The position numbers and the translations under genes are program-made. A stretch of 47,799 bases of DNA, taken from contig CAWULT010000025.1 of the NCBI GenBank assembly GCA_963923455.1, forward strand, positions 1-47,799, read 5' to 3'. The stretch comes from CAWULT01 sp963923455 (GTDB taxonomy: Bacteria; Acidobacteriota; Vicinamibacteria; Vicinamibacterales; UBA2999). Below the pieces are notes generated by a model. It searched no databases. It saw nothing but the letters and a program-made list of their open reading frames with translations, and was not told the origin of the DNA. Below, piece by piece: positions 16,665-23,645 of the stretch (positions are counted from its first letter, which is position 1; each line of letters starts with the position of its first letter).

Positions 16665-17189
16665 TCAGCGGTCGTCGCGCCGCCACCAGACGTGCGCCAG
16701 CTTGTTCTCGTGCGCGAAGCCGTACCGGAGGTCGCCGTCGTACGCCGACTCCAGTGCCCGGCCGAGGCGCACCGCCAGGTGCTCGGTCGTGGTCGCGACC
16801 AGTAGGCCCCCCGCGCCGTCCCCGCCCCAGTGCACCACGCGGGCGAGCGGGTTGTCCTCGGCCGCGCGCGCGGCCTCGTTCCTGATCAAGTGCTCGAGGT
16901 CGATGCGGTGAGTGCGGACGAACTCGCCATCGACGTGAAGAAACCCGCGCGGTGCGCCGTGCTCGACGCGGCGGCACGCGGGGCACAGCCTCACGTTCAA
17001 TGGCCGATTGGGGCGCCCCGTTTGGGTGTACGGCGGAAGCGTCAGGCTCCAGCGGCGGCGGTAGTACGACGCGCCACACCCGGCGCAAATCGCAGGTTCC
17101 GCAGGGGCTTTCGGCGGACGATGCCGACCAGCCTGATGATCGACGCGATGAGTGAAGGTGGCGTTCGTGTACGGCTTCTCGGTGTGCAT
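16665..17189 (-). CDS. BCAM0308-like zinc-ribbon protein
   Basis: This 174-aa protein is similar in layout to the BCAM0308 family. It has an N-terminal basic stretch, a CxxC...CxxC zinc ribbon (CAGC near residue 35 and CPAC near 69), then a helical NEEAR-like segment (LIRNEAARAAEDNPLARVV), and an alpha/beta end (GGLLVATTTEHLAVRLGRAL) with a terminal VWWRR. The molecular role is unknown; relatives resemble part of the ribosome-export factor NMD3. Genes of this family often lie beside universal stress proteins, as here on both sides. Confidence 0.78.
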   Translation of the reverse strand: MHTEKPYTNATFTHRVDHQAGRHRPPKAPAEPAICAGCGASYYRRRWSLTLPPYTQTGRPNRPLNVRLCPACRRVEHGAPRGFLHVDGEFVRTHRIDLEHLIRNEAARAAEDNPLARVVHWGGDGAGGLLVATTTEHLAVRLGRALESAYDGDLRYGFAHENKLAHVWWRRDDR

Positions 17190-17216
17190 GGCCGAAGTAC
17201 CCCGGCCCCCGGTGAA

Positions 17217-17231
17217 GCAACCACGGTACCA
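17217..17231 (-). promoter_or_regulatory. Sigma-54 (-24/-12) promoter candidate for the BCAM0308-like gene
   Basis: On the minus strand the site reads TGGTACCGTGGTTGC followed by T, a close match to the consensus at both elements and at the spacing. Predicted transcription starts near 17205, leaving a leader of about 15 bases without a clear ribosome-binding site. Confidence 0.6.
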
Positions 17232-17267
17232 GCCTTCCGCCGTACGACGTGCCCGAGCGTCAGGTTC

Positions 17268-18149
17268 CTAGGGCAGGTGGAGCAGCACCGGCACTCGCGC
17301 CAACATCAATGCCCGATAGGCCGTCTCGCCCGGTGCGTCACCGGACTGGCTGTGCTGGCGCCGGCCCATCACGAGCAGCGGATGGCGTCCATCGGTCGCG
17401 GCCGCCGCCTCGGCGAGCTGGGCGGCCACGTCGCCGGACTCGACCCTGACCTGCACGGGTACCTGCACGCCGAGGTGCTCGATCGCGGCGGTGAGATCGC
17501 GGCGGGCCACGGCGAGGTGCTCCAGGACCGCCGCCTCCGCGTGGGGTCTCCAGCGCGCCAGCACGGGCCGGGCCGGTACGACGTGAACCAGGTCGAGCGA
17601 GGTCTGCAGCGCGAACGCGAGGCGCGCACCCGCGCGCGCGGCGTCGAGGGAAGCGGGGGAGAAGTCGACGGCCGCCACGACCGGGCCCGTGCCGCGCAGC
17701 GCATCGGTGTCGGGCTGCGGTGGTGTCCACGACTCGGGGACGACGAGCACCGAGACGGGCGCCCGCCGCAGCACCGCCTCCGTCGTCGAGCCGAAGGCGA
17801 GGCGCGCCAAGCCGCTCATGCCGTGGGCGCCGAGGACGATGAGGTCGATCCGTTCGCGGGCCGCCACGTGGCAGATGACGTCGGCGCCATGACCTTCGGC
17901 CGTGTGGTGCAGGGGCGCCCAGTCGGCGGCCGGGAACGCGCCGCCGACGAAGGTGCCCAGTTCTTCGCGGCTCTCCCGCACGAGGTCGACGCCGGTGGAT
18001 CGGGCGCCGGCCGCGAGCAGCGGATCGACCGCGTGGATCACGTGAAGCTCCGCTTGGCACTGACGCGCCAGGCGAGCAGCCATCGTCAACGCGGTGCGGG
18101 ACGTATCGGAAAAGTCGACCGCGGCCAGGATGCGTACGGGGGGAATCAT
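17268..18149 (-). CDS. Universal stress protein with two UspA domains
   Basis: This 293-aa tandem Usp protein has domain one at about 1-140 (VRILAAVDFSDTSRTALTMA; nucleotide motif GAHGMSGLARLAFGSTTE) and domain two at about 150-293 (VVAAVDFSPASLDAARAG). The second domain lacks the full glycine motif (GRRQHSQSGDAPGETAYRAL), so only domain one is a confident ATP binder. GAGG lies five bases before the ATG. It is divergent from the first sigma-54 regulator. Confidence 0.9.
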   Translation of the reverse strand: MIPPVRILAAVDFSDTSRTALTMAARLARQCQAELHVIHAVDPLLAAGARSTGVDLVRESREELGTFVGGAFPAADWAPLHHTAEGHGADVICHVAARERIDLIVLGAHGMSGLARLAFGSTTEAVLRRAPVSVLVVPESWTPPQPDTDALRGTGPVVAAVDFSPASLDAARAGARLAFALQTSLDLVHVVPARPVLARWRPHAEAAVLEHLAVARRDLTAAIEHLGVQVPVQVRVESGDVAAQLAEAAAATDGRHPLLVMGRRQHSQSGDAPGETAYRALMLARVPVLLHLP

Positions 18150-18254
18150 CGGTACCTCAGTTGGTCTTCTACCACGGGAGTCCGGGCCGGAGGAAATCGA
18201 AAGGCGTCTCGTCGACCCGGGCGGAGGGCCCGCTTGTTGCTCTCATCAGACCCG

Positions 18255-18270
18255 AGGCCCGTGTACGGGC
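18255..18270. promoter_or_regulatory. Palindrome in the Usp / response-regulator divergent spacer
   Basis: GGCCCGTGTACGGGCC is a 16-bp inverted repeat with a two-base centre, about 58 bases upstream of the response-regulator ATG. It may be an operator; there is no T-run that would suggest a terminator. Downstream at 18277-18291 is a weak -24/-12-like sequence (TGGGGCAATCTTCGC). Confidence 0.35.
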
Positions 18271-18327
18271 CGATTCGTGGGGCAATCTTCGCAGGCGACG
18301 GGAAGTATTTCGCAGGTCGAGGTCGAA

Positions 18328-19734
18328 ATGGGCGGAGCAACGCTGCTGATCGTGGACGACGAGGACCTGGTCCGCTGGTCGCTCAGGGAGCGATTCACGC
18401 GTGACGGCCACACCGTCATCGAGGCCGCTACTGCGGCCGCGGCGCTCGAGCAGGTGGCGACCGGCTCGGCCGACCTCGTGCTCCTGGACTGCCGGCTGCC
18501 GGACGGAGACGGCCTGGCGGTTCTGCGGCACATCAAGGAGCAGTTCCCGGACACGCCGGTGATCCTGATGACCGCGTTCTCGAGCATCGAGGACGCCGTC
18601 GAGGCCATGAAGCACGGGGCGTATCACTACCTGAACAAGCCATTCAACCTCGACGACGTCGCGATGACCGTCGAGAAGGCGCTCGAGACGGGCCGGCTGC
18701 GGCGGGAAGTGCGGGCCTACCGGAACAGTCAGGGCCGCGAGCACAGCCTGGACGCGATCATCGGCCACTCGCCGGCGATGCTGGCGGCCAAGTCGCTGCT
18801 GCGGCGGATCGCCGACAGCCCGGCCTCGACCGTGCTGCTCGTCGGCGAGACCGGGACGGGCAAGGACCTGGCGGCGAAGGCGATCCACTACAACAGCGAG
18901 CGCGCCGCGAAGCCGTTCGTCAACATCACCTGCTCGGCGCTGCCGGATCAACTGCTCGAGAGCGAGCTGTTCGGGCACGAGCGCGGCGCGTTCACCGACG
19001 CCCGCCAGCAGAAGCGCGGCCTGCTCGAGACGGCCAACGGCGGCACCGTCTTCCTGGACGAAATCGGAGAGATGTCGCCGGGCCTGCAGGCGAAGCTCCT
19101 CCGATTCCTCGAGGAGAAGACGTTCAAGCGCGTCGGCGGCCTGATGGACATTCGCGTCGACGTCCGTGTCGTCGCGGCGACCAACCGCAACCTGGAGGAG
19201 CAGGTGAAGGCGGGCCGCTTTCGCGAAGACCTCTTCTACCGCCTCCAGGTGATGCCGGTGACGCTGCCGCCGCTGCGTGAGCGCCCTGGGGACATCCGCC
19301 TGCTCGCGGAGTTCTTCATCGAGCGATACAACCGCGAGTTCCGCAAGCACGTCGCAGGGCTGTCGGCGGACGCTGTCGCGCTGCTGGAGCGTTATCGCTG
19401 GCCCGGCAACGTCCGCGAACTGCGGAACGCCATCGAGCGGGCGATGCTCCTGGCCGATCAGGAGTGGCTGACGCCCGAGCAGTTCGGCACGCTCTCGCAG
19501 ACCGCGGCGGCGGCGACGTTCCGGTTGCCGCCCGACGGCGTGAGCCTCGAGGACGTCGAGCGTCAGCTTCTTGTACAGGCGCTCGAGCGGGCGCGTGGAA
19601 ACCAGACACACGCCGGGCATCTGCTCGGCATCAATCGCGATCAGGTTCGATACCGGATCGAGAAGTTCGGGCTCAGCAAACGGCCCGAAGAACGGCTGGG
19701 AGCCACCGACGCGGCGGCGGCGCCGCCGGCCTGA
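18328..19734 (+). CDS. Sigma-54-dependent response regulator, NtrC family (paralogue 1)
   Basis: This 468-aa transcription activator has a receiver domain (about 5-120; Asp54 in LVLLDCRLPDG, Lys in NKPF), an AAA+ domain (about 140-370; Walker A GETGTGKD at 173-180, Walker B DEIG at 244-247, RPGD and WPGNVREL further on), and a Fis-type helix-turn-helix at the C-terminus (GNQTHAGHLLGINRDQVRYR). The sigma-54-contacting loop reads GAFTDA (220-225) instead of GAFTGA. The ATG at 18328 gives the standard receiver start. A close paralogue lies at 21565 on the other side of the histidine kinase. Confidence 0.95.
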   Translation: MGGATLLIVDDEDLVRWSLRERFTRDGHTVIEAATAAAALEQVATGSADLVLLDCRLPDGDGLAVLRHIKEQFPDTPVILMTAFSSIEDAVEAMKHGAYHYLNKPFNLDDVAMTVEKALETGRLRREVRAYRNSQGREHSLDAIIGHSPAMLAAKSLLRRIADSPASTVLLVGETGTGKDLAAKAIHYNSERAAKPFVNITCSALPDQLLESELFGHERGAFTDARQQKRGLLETANGGTVFLDEIGEMSPGLQAKLLRFLEEKTFKRVGGLMDIRVDVRVVAATNRNLEEQVKAGRFREDLFYRLQVMPVTLPPLRERPGDIRLLAEFFIERYNREFRKHVAGLSADAVALLERYRWPGNVRELRNAIERAMLLADQEWLTPEQFGTLSQTAAAATFRLPPDGVSLEDVERQLLVQALERARGNQTHAGHLLGINRDQVRYRIEKFGLSKRPEERLGATDAAAAPPA

Positions 19735-19807
19735 CGCATCGGGGTACGCGTCTTGCTCGTGCTTTCACCGTCGTCCGGTTCGACGGCCTGGCACGAGGAG
19801 GCACGCG

Positions 19808-20035
19808 ATGAGCACTCTGGCCGACCCCCATGTCGATCCCATCCTTCTGCGCCGCCTGCGCGGTGAGTTCCTGGAGATGCCCGGCCTGCAGTTGACGCTG
19901 CCGCAGGCCTGCCGTCTGTGGAACCTCGATCCGGCAACCAGCCTGGTCGCGCTGGAGGCGCTGGTGGCCGAGGCGTTCCTCCGGCGGGCCGGGACCGCGT
20001 ACTTGCTCTCCGACTCGGGCCGCCGCTGCGCCTGA
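19808..20035 (+). CDS. Small winged-helix-like protein of unknown function
   Basis: This 75-aa protein has a pattern suggestive of a small helix-turn-helix (LRRLRGEFLEMPGLQLTLPQ, then ACRLWNLDPATSLVALEAL and a C-terminal beta-hairpin-like FLRRAGTAYLLSD). GAGGAGG lies just upstream of the ATG, so it is well placed for translation. It sits between the first response regulator and the end of the convergent histidine kinase. Involvement in the signalling system is inferred from position. Confidence 0.7.
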   Translation: MSTLADPHVDPILLRRLRGEFLEMPGLQLTLPQACRLWNLDPATSLVALEALVAEAFLRRAGTAYLLSDSGRRCA

Positions 20036-20042
20036 CCGCCCG

Positions 20043-21491
20043 TCAGCCCTGCGGCATCGCAGCCGCCGCGGCGGCGGGGAGGTCCTGTGCGGTCACGGGG
20101 GGACGGAGCGGCAGGGTCAAGGTGGCCAGCGTGCCTCCATCGTCCGGACACGCGAGTTCGAGCGATCCCCCGTGCAGTTCGGCCGTGCGCCTGGCGATGG
20201 CGAGGCCGAGCCCGCCGCCCCGGGCCTTGGTCGTGAAGAAGGCGTCGAAGACCCGGTCCCGGATGTCCTGCGGGATGCCGGGGCCGGTGTCGCGAATCGC
20301 GACGACGGCCTGATCCGGGCGCCCCGTCACCGTCAGGCGCAGCTGGCCGTGGCCGCCCATGGCCTGCCCGGAGTTCAGCACCAGATTCAGCACGGCCGAG
20401 CGCAGCATCTCGGCGTCGGCGGTGATCGAGACGGCGTCGCCGCCGATGGTCACGTCGAGCGACTGGACGGCCGGGTCGCGCCGGGCGACCGCGAGGGCGT
20501 CGTTCAGCAGCAGCAACAGGTCGAAGTGGCTCAGGCGCGGCGGCCTGGGCCGGGCGAAGACCATCAGGTCGTTGATGAGTTCGCTGAGCGAGTCGATGCG
20601 ACTGACGATGTCGCGCATCAGCGGCAGCTCGCCGTCATCCTTCTGGCGGCGGGAAATCAGGATCTGGATGGCGCCCTTGATGCCGGCCAGCGGGTTGCGC
20701 ACTTCGTGGGCGACGACCGCGGCCATCTGCCCGAGCTTGGCCAGAGACTCCTGCCGGTGGAGCTTCTCCTCCGCGAGCTTCCTCGCGGTCACGTCGGCGC
20801 GGATGGCGATGTACTGGTACGGCTTGCCGCGCTCGTTCAGGAACGGGACGATCGTGGTCTCGACCCAGTACCAGTGCCCGTCCTTCGCGCGGTTCCGGAG
20901 TTCACCGTGCCAGACGCGGCCGCTCGCGATCGTGCGCCACAGGCCTCGGAAGAAGTCCTTCGAGTGGTGGCCGGAGTTGACGATGCGGTGGTCCTGGCCG
21001 AGCAGCTCGTCGCGCGAGTACCCGGACACCTCACAGAACTTGTCGTTGACGTAGGTGATGCGGCCGTCGACGTTCGTGATGGCCACGATCGCCGCGTGAT
21101 CGAGCGCCTCCTTGAAGCTCGTGAGCTGTCCCAGGCGCACGAACGCCTCCTGCTCGAGGAGCTTGTGCCGGGCGACGAAGACGCCGGTCATCGCGAAGGC
21201 CGCCACCATGATCGGCCACTCGACGAAGGTCTGGAGGCTCGTCTGGCGCCCGCCGCTCGCCATCGTGGTGACGACCACGTCGGCCAGCGTCAGGACGCAC
21301 GCCGACAGCGTGGCGACATGCGGGTACGGGGGCCAGTTGGTCCACAGGCCCAGGAGGATGACGAGCACGTAGAGGCTGCCGACCGAGATCCGGAGCTGCA
21401 GGTCGAGCGCGAACACCGTCGAGGCGATCAGGGCCCCGGCCAGGTGGACGAGGCCGTCCCGGGGCCTGCCCTGCAGGAAGGGGGTGGACAC
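20043..21491 (-). CDS. Membrane-bound sensor histidine kinase with a PAS domain
   Basis: This 482-aa kinase has about four hydrophobic segments (roughly 14-31, 36-52, 58-78 and 90-107), a PAS domain with PAC motif (about 125-238; ITNVDGRITYVNDKFCEVSG), HisKA with the phospho-acceptor His262 in VVAHEVRNPLAG, and a HATPase domain with N-box (VLNLVLNSGQAM), DTGPGIP and a GGGLGL lid. The layout is NtrB-like. The GTG at 21491 is preferred because the open frame upstream runs into the divergent regulator gene. It lies between two NtrC-type regulators and probably phosphorylates one or both. Confidence 0.92.
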   Translation of the reverse strand: MSTPFLQGRPRDGLVHLAGALIASTVFALDLQLRISVGSLYVLVILLGLWTNWPPYPHVATLSACVLTLADVVVTTMASGGRQTSLQTFVEWPIMVAAFAMTGVFVARHKLLEQEAFVRLGQLTSFKEALDHAAIVAITNVDGRITYVNDKFCEVSGYSRDELLGQDHRIVNSGHHSKDFFRGLWRTIASGRVWHGELRNRAKDGHWYWVETTIVPFLNERGKPYQYIAIRADVTARKLAEEKLHRQESLAKLGQMAAVVAHEVRNPLAGIKGAIQILISRRQKDDGELPLMRDIVSRIDSLSELINDLMVFARPRPPRLSHFDLLLLLNDALAVARRDPAVQSLDVTIGGDAVSITADAEMLRSAVLNLVLNSGQAMGGHGQLRLTVTGRPDQAVVAIRDTGPGIPQDIRDRVFDAFFTTKARGGGLGLAIARRTAELHGGSLELACPDDGGTLATLTLPLRPPVTAQDLPAAAAAAMPQG

Positions 21492-21551
21492 GGAGGCATC
21501 GTAGGATGCCCGGCCGGAGTCGCGCAACCCTGCCGGTGATGGAAACGTCGA

Positions 21552-21557
21552 TATACT
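21552..21557 (+). promoter_or_regulatory. Candidate -10 element giving a leaderless transcript for regulator 2
   Basis: TATACT ends seven bases before the GTG at 21565. With usual spacing the transcript would begin one base before the start codon, and no ribosome-binding site is visible. There is no recognisable -35. Confidence 0.4.
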
Positions 21558-21564
21558 GGGGCAC

Positions 21565-22929
21565 GTGTCCACAGTGCTGATCGTCGACGACGAGTCACTG
21601 GTCCGGTGGTCGTTGAAGGAGCGGTTGGCCAAGGACGGCCACACGGTCCTGGAGGCCGGGACGGCGGCCGAGGCCCTCGAAAAGGCCCCGGGCGTCGATC
21701 TCCTCCTGCTGGACTTCAAGCTGCCCGACGGCGACGGCCTCTCGGTGCTGCGGAGGGTCAAGGAGCAGTCTCCGGAGACGCTGGTCATCCTGATGACGGC
21801 CTACTCGACGATCGAGAACGCGGTCGAGGCGATGAAGCTTGGGGCGTACCACTACGTCAACAAGCCGTTCAACCTCGACGAGGTGTCGCTCGTCGTCGAG
21901 AAGGCGCTCGAGACGAGCCAGCTCCGGCGAGAGGTCAAGGCGCTCCGGAGCAGCGAGGGCCGGGAGTCGGGCTTCGAGTCGATCATCGGGGCATCGACCG
22001 CGATGCGGGCCGTGAAGTCGCTCCTGGCACGGGTCGCGTCGAGTCCGGCCTCGACCGTGCTGCTCACGGGCGAGACCGGCACGGGCAAGGACCTGGCGGC
22101 GAAGGCGATCCATTACAACAGCGACCGGTCGAGCCGCCCGTTCGTGAACATCACCTGTTCCGCGTTGCCCGAGCAGCTCCTGGAAAGCGAGCTCTTCGGG
22201 CACGAGCGGGGCGCCTTCACCGACGCCCGGCAGCAGAAGCGCGGCCTGCTCGAGACGGCCGACGGTGGCACCGTGTTCCTCGACGAGATCGGGGAGATGA
22301 CGCCAGGCCTGCAGGCGAAGCTCCTGCGCTTTCTCGAGGAGAAGACGTTCAAGCGGGTCGGAGGTCTGCACGACGTCCGGGTGGACGTCCGCGTGATTGC
22401 CGCGACCAACCGCGACCTCGAGCAGGAGGTGAAGGCAGGCAAGTTCCGGGAGGACCTGTTCTACCGCCTTCAGGTGATGCCCATCGCCCTGCCGCCCCTG
22501 CGGGAGCGGCGGGGCGACGTGGTGCTGCTGGCCAACTACTTCATCGACCGCTTCAACCGGGAGTTCCGGAAGCGGGTCCGGGGCCTGTCGGCGGCCGCGG
22601 CCGAGGCGCTCGACCGCTATTCGTGGCCGGGCAACATTCGCGAGATGCGAAACGCGATCGAGCGGGCGATGCTGCTGGCCGACAAGGAGCACCTCGAGCC
22701 CGAAGACTTCACGACGCTGACGCGCTCGGTCGCCTCCTCCTCCCAGTTCCGGCTGCCGGCGGAAGGTGTCAACCTCGAAGAGGTCGAGCGCCAGCTGCTG
22801 GTCCAGGCGCTCGAGCGGTCCGGCGGCAACCAGACCCGGGCGGCGCAACTGCTGGGCATCCACCGCGACCAGGTCCGGTACCGCATCGAGAAGTTCGGCC
22901 TGGGCAAGACGCCGCAGAGCGCACCCTGA
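21565..22929 (+). CDS. Sigma-54-dependent response regulator, NtrC family (paralogue 2)
   Basis: This 454-aa activator is closely similar to the regulator at 18328 along its whole length. It has a receiver with Asp50 (LLLLDFKLPDG), AAA+ domain with Walker A GETGTGKD, sigma-54 loop GAFTDA (216-221), WPGNIREM, and a Fis-type helix-turn-helix (GNQTRAAQLLGIHRDQVRYR). The DNA-recognition helices of the paralogues are nearly identical, so they may bind the same or overlapping sites. It starts with GTG in the 73-base spacer shared with the divergent histidine kinase. Confidence 0.95.
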   Translation: MSTVLIVDDESLVRWSLKERLAKDGHTVLEAGTAAEALEKAPGVDLLLLDFKLPDGDGLSVLRRVKEQSPETLVILMTAYSTIENAVEAMKLGAYHYVNKPFNLDEVSLVVEKALETSQLRREVKALRSSEGRESGFESIIGASTAMRAVKSLLARVASSPASTVLLTGETGTGKDLAAKAIHYNSDRSSRPFVNITCSALPEQLLESELFGHERGAFTDARQQKRGLLETADGGTVFLDEIGEMTPGLQAKLLRFLEEKTFKRVGGLHDVRVDVRVIAATNRDLEQEVKAGKFREDLFYRLQVMPIALPPLRERRGDVVLLANYFIDRFNREFRKRVRGLSAAAAEALDRYSWPGNIREMRNAIERAMLLADKEHLEPEDFTTLTRSVASSSQFRLPAEGVNLEEVERQLLVQALERSGGNQTRAAQLLGIHRDQVRYRIEKFGLGKTPQSAP

Positions 22930-22950
22930 CCGGTACCGTGTTCGCCGGCG

Positions 22951-23445
22951 CTACTGCGCCGGCGCGGGCGAGAGCGTGCCCACCTGCTCCGCGGCGGGTG
23001 CTTTGACCACGGCCTCGCGGACGGTCAGGACCGGGCAGGGCGCCGTCCGCACCACACGCTCCGCGACGCTCCCGAGCAGCAGGTGCGCCATTCCGCCGCG
23101 CCCGTGCGTTCCCATCACGATCAGGTCCACCTGCTGTTCGCGTGCATAGTCGACCAGCACCTTCGCCGTGATGCCCGTGAGGATTTCCGACGTACCCACG
23201 CCCTGGGGCATGCGTTCGTCGAGGCGCTGCCGCAGGTCCGCCAGCACCTGTGCCCGCAGGTCCGGAGGGATGGGTGCGTACACCTCGGAGGCGAGCGTAC
23301 CGGCCGTGAAGGGGTCCTCGAAGACGTGCACCAGGTGCAGCGATGCGCTGAACGCGGTCGCGAGGGCCTTCGCGTAGGCCAGCGCGGCATCGGAGGTTTC
23401 GCTGAAGTCGGTCGGGACGAGGATGCGGGTGAATGGACGCGTCAT
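22951..23445 (-). CDS. Universal stress protein, single UspA domain
   Basis: This 164-aa Usp begins FTRILVPTDFSETSDAALAY and carries the complete ATP-binding motif GTHGRGGMAHLLLGSVAE. A short proline/alanine tail follows the domain. AAGGAAGG lies upstream of the ATG at 23445; the frame open to 23685 is non-coding in character. A well-matched sigma-54 promoter candidate is at 23489-23503 on the same strand. It is divergent from the decaheme cytochrome operon. Confidence 0.93.
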   Translation of the reverse strand: MTRPFTRILVPTDFSETSDAALAYAKALATAFSASLHLVHVFEDPFTAGTLASEVYAPIPPDLRAQVLADLRQRLDERMPQGVGTSEILTGITAKVLVDYAREQQVDLIVMGTHGRGGMAHLLLGSVAERVVRTAPCPVLTVREAVVKAPAAEQVGTLSPAPAQ

Positions 23446-23488
23446 GGTGGCCTTCCTTGTCTGAACGAGGACGTTGACGAGCGGTCTC

Positions 23489-23503
23489 GCACGCGCCGTG
23501 CCA
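23489..23503 (-). promoter_or_regulatory. Sigma-54 (-24/-12) promoter candidate for the third Usp
   Basis: Read on the minus strand the site is TGGCACGGCGCGTGC: the -24 element TGGCACG is perfect and the -12 element is GTGC against consensus TTGC. Predicted transcription starts near 23477, 32 bases upstream of the ATG. Confidence 0.65.
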
Positions 23504-23565
23504 GCGGCACCGCGTGCGAATCGTGTCGTCGCGCGCCGATGGCTGGTCGGGGGTGGTACCGCGCC

Positions 23566-23598
23566 GGGAACAGTTCCTGATGATGTGGGAATATTCCC
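23566..23598. promoter_or_regulatory. Paired GGGAA/TTCCC palindromes, enhancer-like
   Basis: GGGAACAGTTCC (23566-23577) and the perfect palindrome GGGAATATTCCC (23587-23598) have TTCC halves 20 bp apart. They lie about 89-121 bp upstream of the predicted sigma-54 start of the Usp gene and a similar distance from the decaheme gene on the other side, matching the arrangement at 13022-13053. Confidence 0.55.
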
Positions 23599-23645
23599 CG
23601 TCCCGAGCCCGGCCATGCGGCAAACAGGCCGGTCCGCGGTTGTCG

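Noticed and set aside
16657..16682. Hairpin GACCGC-TCA-GCGGTC at the end of the zinc-ribbon gene as a terminator
   Set aside because: Short stem, partly inside the coding end, and no T-run; it may be chance in G+C-rich DNA.
19789..19803. TGGCACG resembling a -24 element before the 75-aa protein gene
   Set aside because: The -12 position has CA instead of GC, and the site overlaps the ribosome-binding sequence only a few bases before the ATG, leaving no room for a transcript.
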